A stretch of 64,000 bases of DNA from Kaistella yonginensis. GTDB taxonomy: Bacteria; Bacteroidota; Bacteroidia; Flavobacteriales; Weeksellaceae. The position numbers and the translations under genes were made by a program. Where the stretch lies: the NCBI RefSeq assembly GCF_030409525.1, contig NZ_JAUFQB010000011.1, forward strand, positions 124,001 to 188,000. Direction: 5' to 3'. A model generated the notes under the pieces. The model was not told the origin of the DNA. It saw nothing but the letters and a program-made list of their open reading frames with translations, and searched no databases. Numbering within the stretch: the stretch's first letter is position 1; each line of letters starts with the position of its first letter. This document shows positions 1 to 8,724 of the stretch, one piece after another.

Positions 1-584
1 GAAAGTTTTACAAGATGTTCTTTTTCCATTTGTTTTAAAACGCGGCTGGTTGCTTCTCTTGTAATGCCCAATTCATCGGCTAATTGCTGATGCGTAACCG
101 AAATTTCTTTGGATTGATAGAGTTGGGTTTTTTGTTTGATGAGGTGTAAAAGTCGGGTATCAATTTTTTGAAATGCCACAGAATTTACCACATCAAGCAA
201 TTCTTCAAAACGTTTTTGATAGAGATTAAAAATAAAGTCGGTCCAATCTGGATAATTTTTCACCCATTCTTTGGCTTTATCTGCGGGAATAAGCATCAGT
301 TCTGCATCTTCTTCTACAATTGCTTTTATTTTTGAGGTTTCATTTTTCATTCCTGCCAAAATCGAAACGATGCAACTTTCACCTGGAGTTAAATAATAGA
401 GTAGAATTTCTCGACCGTCTTCTTCGGTTCTGATCACCTTAATACTGCCCGACACAACGACCGGAATATTCTTAATATAAGAATCCATGTTGACGATAAC
501 TTCACCTGCAGCAAAATGTTTTAGGTTTCCGGACTCTTCAATTTCTTTTACTAAATCCGACTGGAAAATATCTTTTAAAATCAT
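1..584 (-). CDS. Crp/Fnr-family transcriptional regulator, 3' end cut by window edge
   Basis: Reading the minus strand from an ATG at 584 gives an open frame of 194 codons that runs off the window start. The N-terminal part looks like a cyclic-nucleotide-binding-type beta-barrel (GREILLYYLTPGESC, residues about 55-70). The C-terminal part is a winged helix of the Crp type (SVTHQQLADELGITREATSRVLKQ), whose recognition helix is visible just before the edge. The family binds DNA as a dimer and regulates redox or carbon responses; no Fnr-type N-terminal cysteine cluster is visible, so oxygen sensing through Fe-S is unlikely. Its target cannot be deduced. The AGCS symporter downstream lies in the same orientation about 100 nt inside the window. 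Family assignment is firm, role unknown. Confidence 0.85.
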   Translation of the reverse strand, partial: MILKDIFQSDLVKEIEESGNLKHFAAGEVIVNMDSYIKNIPVVVSGSIKVIRTEEDGREILLYYLTPGESCIVSILAGMKNETSKIKAIVEEDAELMLIPADKAKEWVKNYPDWTDFIFNLYQKRFEELLDVVNSVAFQKIDTRLLHLIKQKTQLYQSKEISVTHQQLADELGITREATSRVLKQMEKEHLVKL

Positions 585-687
585 GGGTTAAAGTTAATGA
601 GAATTAGTCTTCAATTTCAAATAATTGCGGTTGTTTTTCATTATTAAAAGATTAGAATTTGATTGATAACTCATTTCTAAATTATTC

Positions 688-2196
688 TTATTTATATTTT
701 TTTATTTCCCCACTTTTGAGTCTTCTCAAGTAGCTGGCAAGGTCTTTCCGAACTTCACCAGATAGGAAATACATACCGATAATATTTGGTACTGCCATGG
801 CGAGGATCATCATGTCTGAAAAATCCATTACAACACCTAAACTTGATGAAGCTCCGATGACGGTAAAAATCAGGAATAATATTTTATAGGTATTTTCCAT
901 AAACTTGTTATTCCCAAAAAGGTAAGTCCACGCTTTCATTCCATAATAAGACCAAGAAATCATGGTGGAAAAAGCAAAAAGAATGATTGCGACAAGTAAG
1001 ACATATCTAAACCAAGGAAGAACGCTGCTGAATGCTCTTGAGGTTAAGGCAGAACCTTCTAATCCATTTGTATCTTGGGCAAATCCTGTGAATATTAAAA
1101 CCAATGCCGTCATGGTACAGATAATCACTGTGTCGATAAATGGTTCTAGTAAAGCTACGAAACCTTCGGAAATTGGTTCGTCTGTTTTTACTGCCGAGTG
1201 GGCAATAGCAGCTGACCCAACACCAGCTTCATTGGAAAAGGCAGCCCTACGGAATCCCATAATTAGCACGCCCATAAATCCGCCCGCAATTCCATCTGGC
1301 GAGAACGCTCCATTCCAAATCTGCGCAAACGCAGACCCCAGGTTGTGAATCTCGGCACCGATAATGACTAGACATGAAACGACATAGATAACTACCATGA
1401 AAGGAACAATTTTATCCGTTACACTTGCAATTTTTTTAATTCCACCAATGATTACTGCTCCCACAAAAATAGCGATGACCATTCCATACCAAAATCCTTT
1501 CCCTTCAAATACGGGAAAAATATTGACCACCTGTGCAAAACTCTGATTGGCTTGAAACATATTTCCACCACCAAAAGAGCCGCCTACACAGAGCAGCGCA
1601 AATAAAATAGCTAAAACTTTTCCGCTATTCTTAAAACCTTTTCGTGCTAAGCCTTCTGATAGGTAGTACATCGGTCCACCGGAAACTTCTCCTTTCTCAT
1701 TAATTTTTCTATATTTAACACCAAGCGTACATTCCACAAACTTAGAAGACATTCCAATAATTCCAGCTACGATCATCCAAAACGTCGCACCAGCGCCGCC
1801 TAAACTTACCGCAACTGCAACGCCAGCAATATTCCCTAAGCCTACCGTTCCCGAGAGCGCAGTTACCAAGGCTTGAAAGTGGGAGACTTCTCCCGGTTCA
1901 TTGGGATCGTCATACTTTCCCCGGATTAATTCTAAAGCATGTTTGACTCCCGTGAAATTGATGAAGTTAAACCGAACGGTAAAGAATACCGCACCGATGA
2001 TGAGCCACAGCACAATAAAAGGCATCTCGAAACCAAGAAACGCAAAGGGTTCAAAGAAAATAATAATACTGAAAAAATTAACAATTGGCTCGAAAACCGC
2101 ATTGATTTTTTTATCGAGACTTTCAGTTTTGGTTTGTGCAGTAAGGTAAAATAATGGTAACATGAGAAATAGTACCGCGTAGAATTTTGATCGCAT
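688..2196 (-). CDS. Alanine/glycine:cation symporter (AGCS family)
   Basis: The 502-residue protein is a polytopic inner-membrane carrier of the AGCS (DAACS) family, which imports alanine or glycine with Na+. The family signature is near residues 115-135 (SGTVGLGNIAGVAVAVSLGG), followed by the conserved GGPMYYL segment near 170-180 and FSNEAGVGSAAIAHSA near 320. The first 20 residues look like a cleavable signal or an additional helix (FYAVLFLMLPLFYLTAQ); N-terminal extensions are common in the Bacteroidota members. The length is usual for the family. It is likely a single transcription unit, divergent from the APC permease at 2339. The substrate is inferred from the family only. Confidence 0.93.
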   Translation of the reverse strand: MRSKFYAVLFLMLPLFYLTAQTKTESLDKKINAVFEPIVNFFSIIIFFEPFAFLGFEMPFIVLWLIIGAVFFTVRFNFINFTGVKHALELIRGKYDDPNEPGEVSHFQALVTALSGTVGLGNIAGVAVAVSLGGAGATFWMIVAGIIGMSSKFVECTLGVKYRKINEKGEVSGGPMYYLSEGLARKGFKNSGKVLAILFALLCVGGSFGGGNMFQANQSFAQVVNIFPVFEGKGFWYGMVIAIFVGAVIIGGIKKIASVTDKIVPFMVVIYVVSCLVIIGAEIHNLGSAFAQIWNGAFSPDGIAGGFMGVLIMGFRRAAFSNEAGVGSAAIAHSAVKTDEPISEGFVALLEPFIDTVIICTMTALVLIFTGFAQDTNGLEGSALTSRAFSSVLPWFRYVLLVAIILFAFSTMISWSYYGMKAWTYLFGNNKFMENTYKILFLIFTVIGASSSLGVVMDFSDMMILAMAVPNIIGMYFLSGEVRKDLASYLRRLKSGEIKKYK

Positions 2197-2338
2197 AAAA
2201 AATTGTTATTTTTATAATATTCAGCAATATGCACAAAAAAAAATAAAAAGATGGTTTTTCAACATAATTTATTCTGAAATTTTATTACTTTCGTAGTCTT
2301 TTAACAGACTTTACAACATTAAAATCTAAACAAATAAA

Positions 2339-3817
2339 ATGTCAAATCTTTGGAAAACAAAATCTCTTAGCCAACTTTTGCAAAATGCAGATGATTCGGA
2401 AAAGGGACTTAAACGAACATTGAGTGCAACTTCGCTTGTGGCTTTAGGAATTGGAGCCATCATTGGAGCTGGTTTATTTTCATTAACGGGTATTGCTTCT
2501 GCAGAAAATGCTGGGCCTGCCGTAGTTTATTCTTTTATTCTTGCTGCCTTGGGTTGTGCTTTTGCGGGACTATGTTACGCGGAATTCGCATCGATGATTC
2601 CGGTGGCCGGGAGCGCCTATACTTACTCGTATGCAACAATGGGAGAATTTATGGCATGGATTATTGGTTGGGATTTGGTGCTTGAATATGCTCTGGGTGC
2701 TGCTACTGTTGCCTCTTCTTGGTCTCAATATGTTGCAAAGTTTATGTTGAGTTTTGGTATTACCTTACCAAATTCCTTATTGCATGGTCCTTGGGACGAA
2801 ACGTCAGGGTATGTAAATCTTCCCGCAATTTTAATTATCTGCTTACTTTCTTTATTATTAATAAAAGGGACTAAAGAATCAGCGCTGATCAATAATATAT
2901 TGGTTATTCTGAAGGTAACTGTTGTTTTAGTATTTATCGCGCTTGGATGGGGTTTCATTAATCCTGAAAATCACCAACCATTTATCCCAGTGAACGAAGG
3001 TGAGGTGTTGATGGGGCAAGGTAAAATGGGCTTTTTTGAATTCTTCCAGAGTGATTATTTTGGTCATTACGGATGGAGTGGAATTCTGAGAGGTGCCGGC
3101 GTTGTTTTCTTCGCTTTCATCGGATTTGATGCGGTAAGTACCGCTGCCCAAGAAGCGAAAAATCCACAAAAAGGAATGCCTATAGGAATCATTGGTTCAT
3201 TGATTATCTGTACCATATTGTATGTACTTTTTTCTTATGTATTAACAGGGCTGGAAAATTATGTAAACTTCAAAGGTGATGCTAGTCCAGTAACAACTGC
3301 ATTTGCGAAGACCGGTTATACTTTTCTAAACTCTGCCCTTACCATCGCAATTATTGCCGGATATACGTCGGTGATGTTGGTGATGTTGATGGGGCAAAGT
3401 CGTGTATTTTATAGCATGAGTGTTGATGGGTTGCTTCCTAAATTCTTCAGTGATGTACATCCCAAAACCAGCACGCCTTGGAAAACAAATATTATCTTCA
3501 TGATCTTTGTGAGTTTATTTGCAGGATTTGTTCCCGTGTCCGACTTGGGTCACATGGTCAGTATCGGAACTCTATTTGCCTTCTCGCTGGTATGTATCGG
3601 TGTGGTAGTGATGAGAAAGACGAATCCAGATGCGGTTCGTGGTTTCCGAGTTCCTTTAGTTCCCTTGGTGCCTATTTTAGGAGTGATTATATGTGTCGCT
3701 TTGATGGCAGGTTTACCGATTGAAAGTTGGGAGAGACTTGGGATCTGGTTAGCTTTAGGTTTGGTGATCTACTTTGTTTATGGAAAAAAACATTCTAAAA
3801 TAAATAATCAGCAATAA
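2339..3817 (+). CDS. APC-superfamily amino acid permease (CAT/YfnA-like)
   Basis: This 492-residue inner-membrane carrier has about twelve hydrophobic segments. It shows the APC helix-1 motif GIGAIIGAGLFSLTG (residues about 37-52) and the helix-6 segment FFAFIGFDAVSTAAQEAKNPQKGMP, both typical of the cationic amino acid transporter subgroup that includes Bacillus YfnA. Members catalyse proton-coupled uptake or exchange of amino acids. It stands alone, divergent from the AGCS symporter and followed by a terminator-like hairpin, so it is probably monocistronic. Substrate specificity (cationic, branched or aromatic amino acids) cannot be read from the sequence. Confidence 0.93.
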   Translation: MSNLWKTKSLSQLLQNADDSEKGLKRTLSATSLVALGIGAIIGAGLFSLTGIASAENAGPAVVYSFILAALGCAFAGLCYAEFASMIPVAGSAYTYSYATMGEFMAWIIGWDLVLEYALGAATVASSWSQYVAKFMLSFGITLPNSLLHGPWDETSGYVNLPAILIICLLSLLLIKGTKESALINNILVILKVTVVLVFIALGWGFINPENHQPFIPVNEGEVLMGQGKMGFFEFFQSDYFGHYGWSGILRGAGVVFFAFIGFDAVSTAAQEAKNPQKGMPIGIIGSLIICTILYVLFSYVLTGLENYVNFKGDASPVTTAFAKTGYTFLNSALTIAIIAGYTSVMLVMLMGQSRVFYSMSVDGLLPKFFSDVHPKTSTPWKTNIIFMIFVSLFAGFVPVSDLGHMVSIGTLFAFSLVCIGVVVMRKTNPDAVRGFRVPLVPLVPILGVIICVALMAGLPIESWERLGIWLALGLVIYFVYGKKHSKINNQQ

Positions 3818-3820
3818 AAT

Positions 3821-3847
3821 AAAATCCCGTATTTGAGGCGGTATTTT
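3821..3847 (+). terminator. Candidate intrinsic terminator of the APC permease gene
   Basis: AAAATCCCG and GCGGTATTTT pair with one mismatch around an 8-nt loop, and a short T-run follows, starting 4 nt after the permease stop codon. Confidence 0.55.
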
Positions 3848-3883
3848 TGTTGCGATCAATTTCTTATTATTAAAACAAATCAA

Positions 3884-3918
3884 TAAAAAGGGTATTGCAT
3901 TCTGTTCAATACCCTTTC
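3884..3918 (-). terminator. Intrinsic terminator of the polyketide cluster
   Basis: A perfect 11-bp stem (3887-3897 with 3907-3917, core AAAGGGTATTG) has a 9-nt loop and, on the minus strand, is followed by a T-run. It lies about 50 nt beyond the stop codon of the acyl carrier protein, the last gene of the minus-strand cluster. It may also help to insulate the convergent permease transcript. Confidence 0.7.
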
Positions 3919-3969
3919 TGTAGGAAAATATAGTGCTTAATTCAAAGGTGATTGCTGCTGCTTAAAATG

Positions 3970-4224
3970 CTATTTATTACTCAATTTGACGTTAATCACC
4001 GCCAATGCAGATTTTACATCACGCATTTTTTCCATGGATTCGGCATCGATTTCAATATCAAAAACTTCTTCCACATCAAGTATAACATCAACTAAATTAG
4101 CGGAGTTAATATTTAAATCATTGATGAAATCTGTGTTTTCATTGATGTTTTCTAACGCTTCCTCATTTCTGACATAAGGTTTTACGATTTCTTTGAGTTT
4201 TTTCAGAGCCTCTTCCTTGTTCAT
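3970..4224 (-). CDS. Acyl carrier protein dedicated to the lipid/polyketide cluster
   Basis: The 84-residue acidic, helical protein has the fold and spacing of an acyl carrier protein. The presumed phosphopantetheine-attachment serine is Ser41 in DLNINSANLVDVILDVEE, where the usual DSL triad is replaced by NSA. It would carry growing acyl chains as thioesters for the ketosynthase, dehydratase and reductase encoded just upstream in the same operon (18 nt from the ketosynthase stop). The departure from DSL suggests a specialised carrier rather than the housekeeping FAS II AcpP. It is the last gene before the terminator. Family assignment is firm; whether a dedicated phosphopantetheinyl transferase exists cannot be seen here. 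Confidence 0.9.
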   Translation of the reverse strand: MNKEEALKKLKEIVKPYVRNEEALENINENTDFINDLNINSANLVDVILDVEEVFDIEIDAESMEKMRDVKSALAVINVKLSNK

Positions 4225-4242
4225 ATTTTTGTTTTAAATTTA

Positions 4243-5514
4243 TTAAGAATATTTTTTAATGATAATACAACCATTCACATCGCCAAAACCAAAACTTACT
4301 TTTGCCGCAATATTTATTTCTTTATTTAACAATATTTGTGGAATACACTTAGCATCGATGATTGCGGTAATTTCTGGATTCAAATCTTCGCAATTCTTAT
4401 TGGGAGCTACAAAATTTTCAGTCAGTTGCAAGATGGTTGCAACCGTTTCGATACTTCCCGCTGCGGAAAGACAATGTCCAGTCAAAGCTTTAAGAGAATT
4501 GATGTATGGGAAATTTTTCGCCGAACGGTTTAAAGCTTCGGCTAAATTTTGAATTTCAGTAGCATCTTTTGAAGTTGCAGTTAAATGTCCGCTGATATAA
4601 TCAATATCTTTTGCTTCAATTCCAGCATCCAGAATTGCATCTTTCACACATTTTTGTACTGCAGTGGAATTGGGCGCAGTCATACTGCCACCACCACGTT
4701 GCCCGCCAGAATTAAGATTTCCACCCAGTATTTCGCAATATATTTTTGCATTTCTTGCTAAGGCAGATTCCAGATCTTCGATGACCAAAGCGCCGGCGCC
4801 ACTTCCAGGCACAAACCCTGCAGCAGAAGCACTCATCGGTCGGGAGGCTTTTTCTGGATCATTATTGAATTTGTAATTACATACTTTTATCGCATCAAAA
4901 CCCGCCCAAATATAAGGGCCAGAATCACTCGTGCTTCCGGCTAAAATACGTTTTGCTTTTCCAGATTTTATGCGGTCAAACGCCATTAAAATACTTTCTG
5001 TTCCGGTGGTGCAAGCGGACGAATTCGTGGTGACTTGGTTTCCCAAGCCTAATTTCCCGCCTAAGTAAGCAGAAATTCCACTATTCATGGTTTGTGAAAC
5101 GGCGGTGCTGCCCAATCGCCGAGTTTGCAGGGCATCGATTTTATAAATACTTTCACGGAATTTTTCAATCCCTGAAGTTCCTGTTCCGAATATCGTTCCG
5201 CTATCCCAATCAGGATTTTTACCTTCTGAAATTTGTAAACCAGCATCTTTCCAAGCTTCTAAACCCGCGATAACACCGTACATAATTCCGGTCGAATTGA
5301 AATTCCTTAATTCTAAATCGGTAAAATACTCGTCTACATTATTTTTGTCAATGGGCGGAGTCCCGGAAACCTGACAGGAAAATTTCAGGTCAGCTAATTG
5401 TTGATCAAACTGAATTCCAGAACGGCCTTCTTTTAAAGCTGATTTAAAATCTTCTAAACCAACTCCATTGGGAGCAACGACTCCTAATCCGGTGATGACA
5501 ACTCTTCTTTCCAT
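4243..5514 (-). CDS. Beta-ketoacyl-ACP synthase (KAS II/FabF-like)
   Basis: The 423-residue condensing enzyme extends acyl-ACP by decarboxylative Claisen condensation. The thiolase-fold triad is visible as Cys168 in NSSACTTGTES, His310 in ISGHLTATSKDATE and His347 in LKALTGHCLSAAGS, with Lys342 nearby. Start choice: a longer open frame begins at 5574, but ATG at 5514 begins the canonical MERRVVITGLGVVAPNG and lies 1 nt after the dehydratase stop, so the upstream 20 codons are discarded. The block after the first catalytic His (HLTATSKD) departs from the HGTGTxxxD common in FabF, which may mean unusual chain-length or substrate preference. It lies in a tight operon with a dedicated ACP and would feed the type III PKS or elongate a separate chain. 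Confidence 0.92.
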   Translation of the reverse strand: MERRVVITGLGVVAPNGVGLEDFKSALKEGRSGIQFDQQLADLKFSCQVSGTPPIDKNNVDEYFTDLELRNFNSTGIMYGVIAGLEAWKDAGLQISEGKNPDWDSGTIFGTGTSGIEKFRESIYKIDALQTRRLGSTAVSQTMNSGISAYLGGKLGLGNQVTTNSSACTTGTESILMAFDRIKSGKAKRILAGSTSDSGPYIWAGFDAIKVCNYKFNNDPEKASRPMSASAAGFVPGSGAGALVIEDLESALARNAKIYCEILGGNLNSGGQRGGGSMTAPNSTAVQKCVKDAILDAGIEAKDIDYISGHLTATSKDATEIQNLAEALNRSAKNFPYINSLKALTGHCLSAAGSIETVATILQLTENFVAPNKNCEDLNPEITAIIDAKCIPQILLNKEINIAAKVSFGFGDVNGCIIIKKYS

Positions 5515-5515
5515 T

Positions 5516-5950
5516 TTAATTAACTTTAATAATTCCAGCAATTGTTCCTTCACAAACGATTTCTGATTTTTCATTCATCATTTTTACTTTGCATTTCAGT
5601 TTATTAAATCGAAAATATATTTTTTCTGAAATCACCGTCACTTTTTCACCCGGAAAAACGGGTTTTATAAATTCAATGTCGGTTGAAGTTAAACCAATTT
5701 GGCTTTCTTCAGTCAAATCACTTCCAACCAGAAAAATTCCCAAACAAACCAAGCCGATTTGCGCCATTGTTTCGGTTAAAATAACTTCAGGAGTAATTGG
5801 ATTGTTGACAAAATGACCTTTGTAGAAATCTAAATCTTCTTTAAAAGTGAAAGTTCCGGTCACACCATTTTCGTCAACGCTCACCAAATCATCCACGAAT
5901 AAAAATGGAGTATTGTAAGGCAGATTTTTAATTATTTCTTCTATAATCAT
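5516..5950 (-). CDS. FabZ/FabA-like 3-hydroxyacyl-ACP dehydratase (hot-dog fold)
   Basis: The 144-residue protein matches the FabZ hot-dog family in length and in the active-site layout: His46 in YKGHFVNNPITP and Glu60 in EVILTETMAQIG, corresponding to the His/Glu dyad that removes water from 3-hydroxyacyl-ACP. The usual GHFP proline is replaced by Val. It sits between the reductase and the ketosynthase, 32 nt after the former and 1 nt before the latter, so it is likely translationally coupled. Dehydratase is the most probable activity; a thioesterase of the same fold is the alternative. Confidence 0.87.
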   Translation of the reverse strand: MIIEEIIKNLPYNTPFLFVDDLVSVDENGVTGTFTFKEDLDFYKGHFVNNPITPEVILTETMAQIGLVCLGIFLVGSDLTEESQIGLTSTDIEFIKPVFPGEKVTVISEKIYFRFNKLKCKVKMMNEKSEIVCEGTIAGIIKVN

Positions 5951-5982
5951 TGATTAGTTAAATGTAATTTAAAATTTAAAAT

Positions 5983-6780
5983 CTATCTCAAATGTTCACC
6001 ACCATCTACTGGTATTACACCACCATTAATCCAAGCGGCTTCATCTTGACAAAGTAAACCAACCACATTAGCTACCTCTTCCGGCGTGGTTAATCTTTTA
6101 AATGGATTTCTTTTTTTTGAATATTCTTTTATTTCTTCACTTCCGGGAATCATTTGCAGAGATCGTGTATCTGTCACTCCAGCCTGAATACAATTGGAAC
6201 GTAAACCAAAAGGAGCAAATTCCAAAGCGATACTTCTTGAGATGGCTTCCAATGAGGCCTTTGCAGCCGAAACTGCGGCGTAATTATCAATGGGTTTCTT
6301 ACTTCCTTCACTGGTAAAAGCAAGAATTCTGGCATCTTCAGCAAATAAATTTTCATTAAAAATTAATTTTGTCCAATCATATAAACTCGTCGACATGGCT
6401 TGCAAAGTAATGGAGAAGTCATCGGTGGAAAGACTTTCGTTTTCTGAGCCAATCATTGGTTTTAAATTTCCTTTGGCAATACTATGCAATAGACAACGGA
6501 TTTTTCCATCTGTTCCCAACGCTAATTTTATTTCTGCTAAAACATCCTTTTGATGTTGCAGATTTAAAACGTCTTTATTTAAACTTAAAAACTGAATATT
6601 TTGATTTTTAATTAAAGTAAATCCTTCATTGATACTTTCCATTTCTGCACGGGAATTACGGTGAATAATACAAATATTCATTCCTTCTAAAGCTAATTTT
6701 TTTGCAGAAGCTAATCCCAATCCTGAACTTCCGCCCAAGATTAAAGTCCAGTAATTTGTATTTTCAAATCTTCTTACCAT
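5983..6780 (-). CDS. SDR-family enoyl-ACP reductase-like protein
   Basis: The 265-residue protein has the Rossmann dinucleotide motif GGSSGLGLASAKKLA (residues 16-30), and the C-terminal WINGGVIPVDGG typical of short-chain dehydrogenases. The catalytic pair is Tyr167 and Lys174, spaced Y-x6-K (NYAAVSAAKAS). Classical ketoreductases such as FabG use Y-x3-K, whereas Y-x6-K is diagnostic of enoyl-ACP reductases FabI and FabL. The HSIA motif at 99-102 also resembles FabI. It is therefore more likely to reduce trans-2-enoyl-ACP than 3-ketoacyl-ACP. The start codon overlaps the PKS stop (ATGGTAA, 7 nt shared), so the two are translationally coupled. No FabG-type ketoreductase is present in the cluster and it would have to be borrowed from FAS II. 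Confidence 0.88.
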   Translation of the reverse strand: MVRRFENTNYWTLILGGSSGLGLASAKKLALEGMNICIIHRNSRAEMESINEGFTLIKNQNIQFLSLNKDVLNLQHQKDVLAEIKLALGTDGKIRCLLHSIAKGNLKPMIGSENESLSTDDFSITLQAMSTSLYDWTKLIFNENLFAEDARILAFTSEGSKKPIDNYAAVSAAKASLEAISRSIALEFAPFGLRSNCIQAGVTDTRSLQMIPGSEEIKEYSKKRNPFKRLTTPEEVANVVGLLCQDEAAWINGGVIPVDGGEHLR

Positions 6781-7826
6781 TGTAGTAAAACTCTTTGTGC
6801 AGAAAAGCCGGGCCCGAAACTGAGCATCAAACCTCTCTCATCTTTCTGCGGTTTTTGATTCATGATTTCTTCTAAAACATACAAAACGGTCGCACTCGAC
6901 ATATTTCCGTAGAGTCGCAAAACCTCTTTTGTCGTATCAATGTTTTTACCCAATTCTGAAAATAAACCTTCCACCATTTGGACGATTTTTTTTCCGCCCG
7001 GATGAAATATGAGGTGATCAATATCTTTAATTTCTAAATTTTGTTTCGCTAAAAACGGATGGATGATATTTGGGAAATGTGCTCCAATCGTGTCTGGGAC
7101 TTCAATATCCAGGATCATTTGTAAGCCAGAATTGGTGAGTTTGAAACCCATCATATGTTCATTATTATAAAAATGATACATTTCTTCCGCAAGAATCTCC
7201 GGACCTTCCGCATCTTCATCAGAAGAAAGTAGAACACAAGCCGCACCGTCACCAAAAATTGCGGCACTTACAATATTTGCTATAGAAAAATCTTCCAGTT
7301 GAAAAGTGGCGGTTGGACTTTCCACTGCAATGACAGCGGCGCGTTTACCCGGATTTGCTTGAAGAAAATTTTTCGCGTAAATAATTCCGGAAACGCCCGC
7401 CGCACAACCCATTTCGGTTACCGGCAAACGAACAATATCTTGGCGTAAATTTAATCGATTAATCAGATAGGCATCTAGAGACGGAATCATAATTCCAGTG
7501 CAACTTACGGTGATAATATAATCCAGAGATTGCGGTTTCCAATTGGCTTTTTTTAAAGCTTTGTCCAAAACTTGCTCGCCCAAAATAACGACTTCGCGGG
7601 CATAAATGTTATTTTTTTCTTCGAAAGAAGTGGCGGTAAAAACTTCTGCTGGATCCATAATTGAATATCTTTCATCCACTGCAGCGCCTTCAAATATTTT
7701 TTTGACTTTACGAATAAACCGACTTTCCTGACCTTCTAACCAGAGATCGAGGAAAGGCAAGACTTCGGAAGTTTTTCGGGAATATTTTGGGAGTTGCTTT
7801 GCAACGGTAACTATTTTTACACTCAT
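6774..7826 (-). CDS. Type III polyketide synthase (chalcone/stilbene synthase superfamily)
   Basis: This 350-residue homodimeric-type condensing enzyme carries the full Cys-His-Asn triad: Cys141 in TEMGCAAGVSG, His275 in LIFHPGGKK and Asn308 in RLYGNMSSATV. Such enzymes extend an acyl starter with malonyl-CoA and cyclise it to pyrones, resorcinols or phloroglucinols. Start choice: the open frame begins at 7856, but ATG at 7826 (MSVKIVTVAKQLP) fits the family N-terminus and the upstream 10 codons read into a dispersed repeat. It is followed by a coupled enoyl reductase-like gene and dedicated FAS-type enzymes, which suggests a long or unusual fatty starter. Product unknown; alkylresorcinol or alkylpyrone is an inference. 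Confidence 0.93.
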   Translation of the reverse strand: MSVKIVTVAKQLPKYSRKTSEVLPFLDLWLEGQESRFIRKVKKIFEGAAVDERYSIMDPAEVFTATSFEEKNNIYAREVVILGEQVLDKALKKANWKPQSLDYIITVSCTGIMIPSLDAYLINRLNLRQDIVRLPVTEMGCAAGVSGIIYAKNFLQANPGKRAAVIAVESPTATFQLEDFSIANIVSAAIFGDGAACVLLSSDEDAEGPEILAEEMYHFYNNEHMMGFKLTNSGLQMILDIEVPDTIGAHFPNIIHPFLAKQNLEIKDIDHLIFHPGGKKIVQMVEGLFSELGKNIDTTKEVLRLYGNMSSATVLYVLEEIMNQKPQKDERGLMLSFGPGFSAQRVLLQW

Positions 7827-7842
7827 TAATTGAATATTTTTT

Positions 7843-7990
7843 AACCACAAAGTCACAAAAGTTTTATTGAAAATATTTACTGTAAAAGTTCACATAAGTT
7901 AAAAATCTATAGATTTTTAGTTTCTTTTGTGGTTCATATTAATAATCTTCATTTTTTTTTTACAGTAAATCTTTGTGCCTTTTGTGGTTT
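7843..7990. repeat. 148-bp nested palindromic intergenic element
   Basis: This gap between the methyltransferase and PKS genes is almost wholly a nested inverted repeat. The outer arms are 7843-7861 (AACCACAAAGTCACAAAAG) and 7971-7990 (its imperfect complement, ending CTTTTGTGGTTT). A perfect 13-bp pair, ATTTACTGTAAAA and TTTTACAGTAAAT, lies at 7875-7887 and 7958-7970. The centre is an 18-bp palindrome at 7901-7918. The outer-arm sequence recurs at about 9893-9916 and 50951-51278. No coding potential is evident. It looks like a MITE/REP-type element and could form a large RNA hairpin within the operon transcript. Confidence 0.75.
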
Positions 7991-8013
7991 AATATTATTT
8001 TTTTATTTGCTGT

Positions 8014-8724
8014 TTATTTTTCAATAATCCATTGGTATCGGAAAGCCCATTTCCATTTGATGCTGTATTTCTTTAAACCTAAATCTTTTGAAAATTTTTC
8101 TAAATCTTTTCTTTTGAAACCTCTTAAAATAGAAATTAAGCCATCATTCGCGGTCATTTTTTCTAATCTGAAAATAAAGATAAGCATTTGGAACAAACGA
8201 TAAGCCAGTTTACTTCGCTGCAAATCATTAACAACGATTCCTTTTTTGATGATGTTATAGATCACCTTCATTATTTTGATGATTTCATCATTTTTAAAGT
8301 GATGTAAAGTGAGCGTTATCAGGGCAATATCAATATTATATTTTGAGAAATCGTAGAGAAAAATATCTTCAGCCAAATAGGTGATATTGTCAAAATCAGC
8401 GGAGCATTTTTCTGCATGTCGAATGGTGGCTTCGTTGGCATCGATTCCAATTAAAACAAATTTTAGATTATTTTCAGCTCCAAATTTTGAGAGCATTCGC
8501 AGCATGTCACCGCCTCCACAACCGAAATCCATAATCGTGATGCTCTGATCTTTTGGATAGTTTTTAATTAATTCTTTAACTCCATTTAATGTTACTGCAT
8601 TTCCGCCGAGCAACTGATTGATTCGAGCAATGTCATCCAAAGCGGTCACCAAATCATTGCTATCCATCGAAAAATCATCCATTGATTCTTCGAGATCTGT
8701 CCTGTACTTGGTATCTAAAGCCAT
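8014..8724 (-). CDS. SAM-dependent class I methyltransferase
   Basis: The 236-residue protein has the class I methyltransferase core: motif I IMDFGCGGGDMLRML (residues about 64-78), an acidic ribose-binding position in GIDANE, and motif post-I around LAEDIFLYDF. It resembles small-molecule methyltransferases found next to bacterial type III PKS genes and would O- or C-methylate a phenolic or pyrone product. Its ATG overlaps the stop of the FAD oxidoreductase (TAATG), so the pair is translationally coupled. A 188-nt palindromic gap separates it from the PKS gene. Substrate inferred from context only. Confidence 0.88.
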   Translation of the reverse strand: MALDTKYRTDLEESMDDFSMDSNDLVTALDDIARINQLLGGNAVTLNGVKELIKNYPKDQSITIMDFGCGGGDMLRMLSKFGAENNLKFVLIGIDANEATIRHAEKCSADFDNITYLAEDIFLYDFSKYNIDIALITLTLHHFKNDEIIKIMKVIYNIIKKGIVVNDLQRSKLAYRLFQMLIFIFRLEKMTANDGLISILRGFKRKDLEKFSKDLGLKKYSIKWKWAFRYQWIIEK

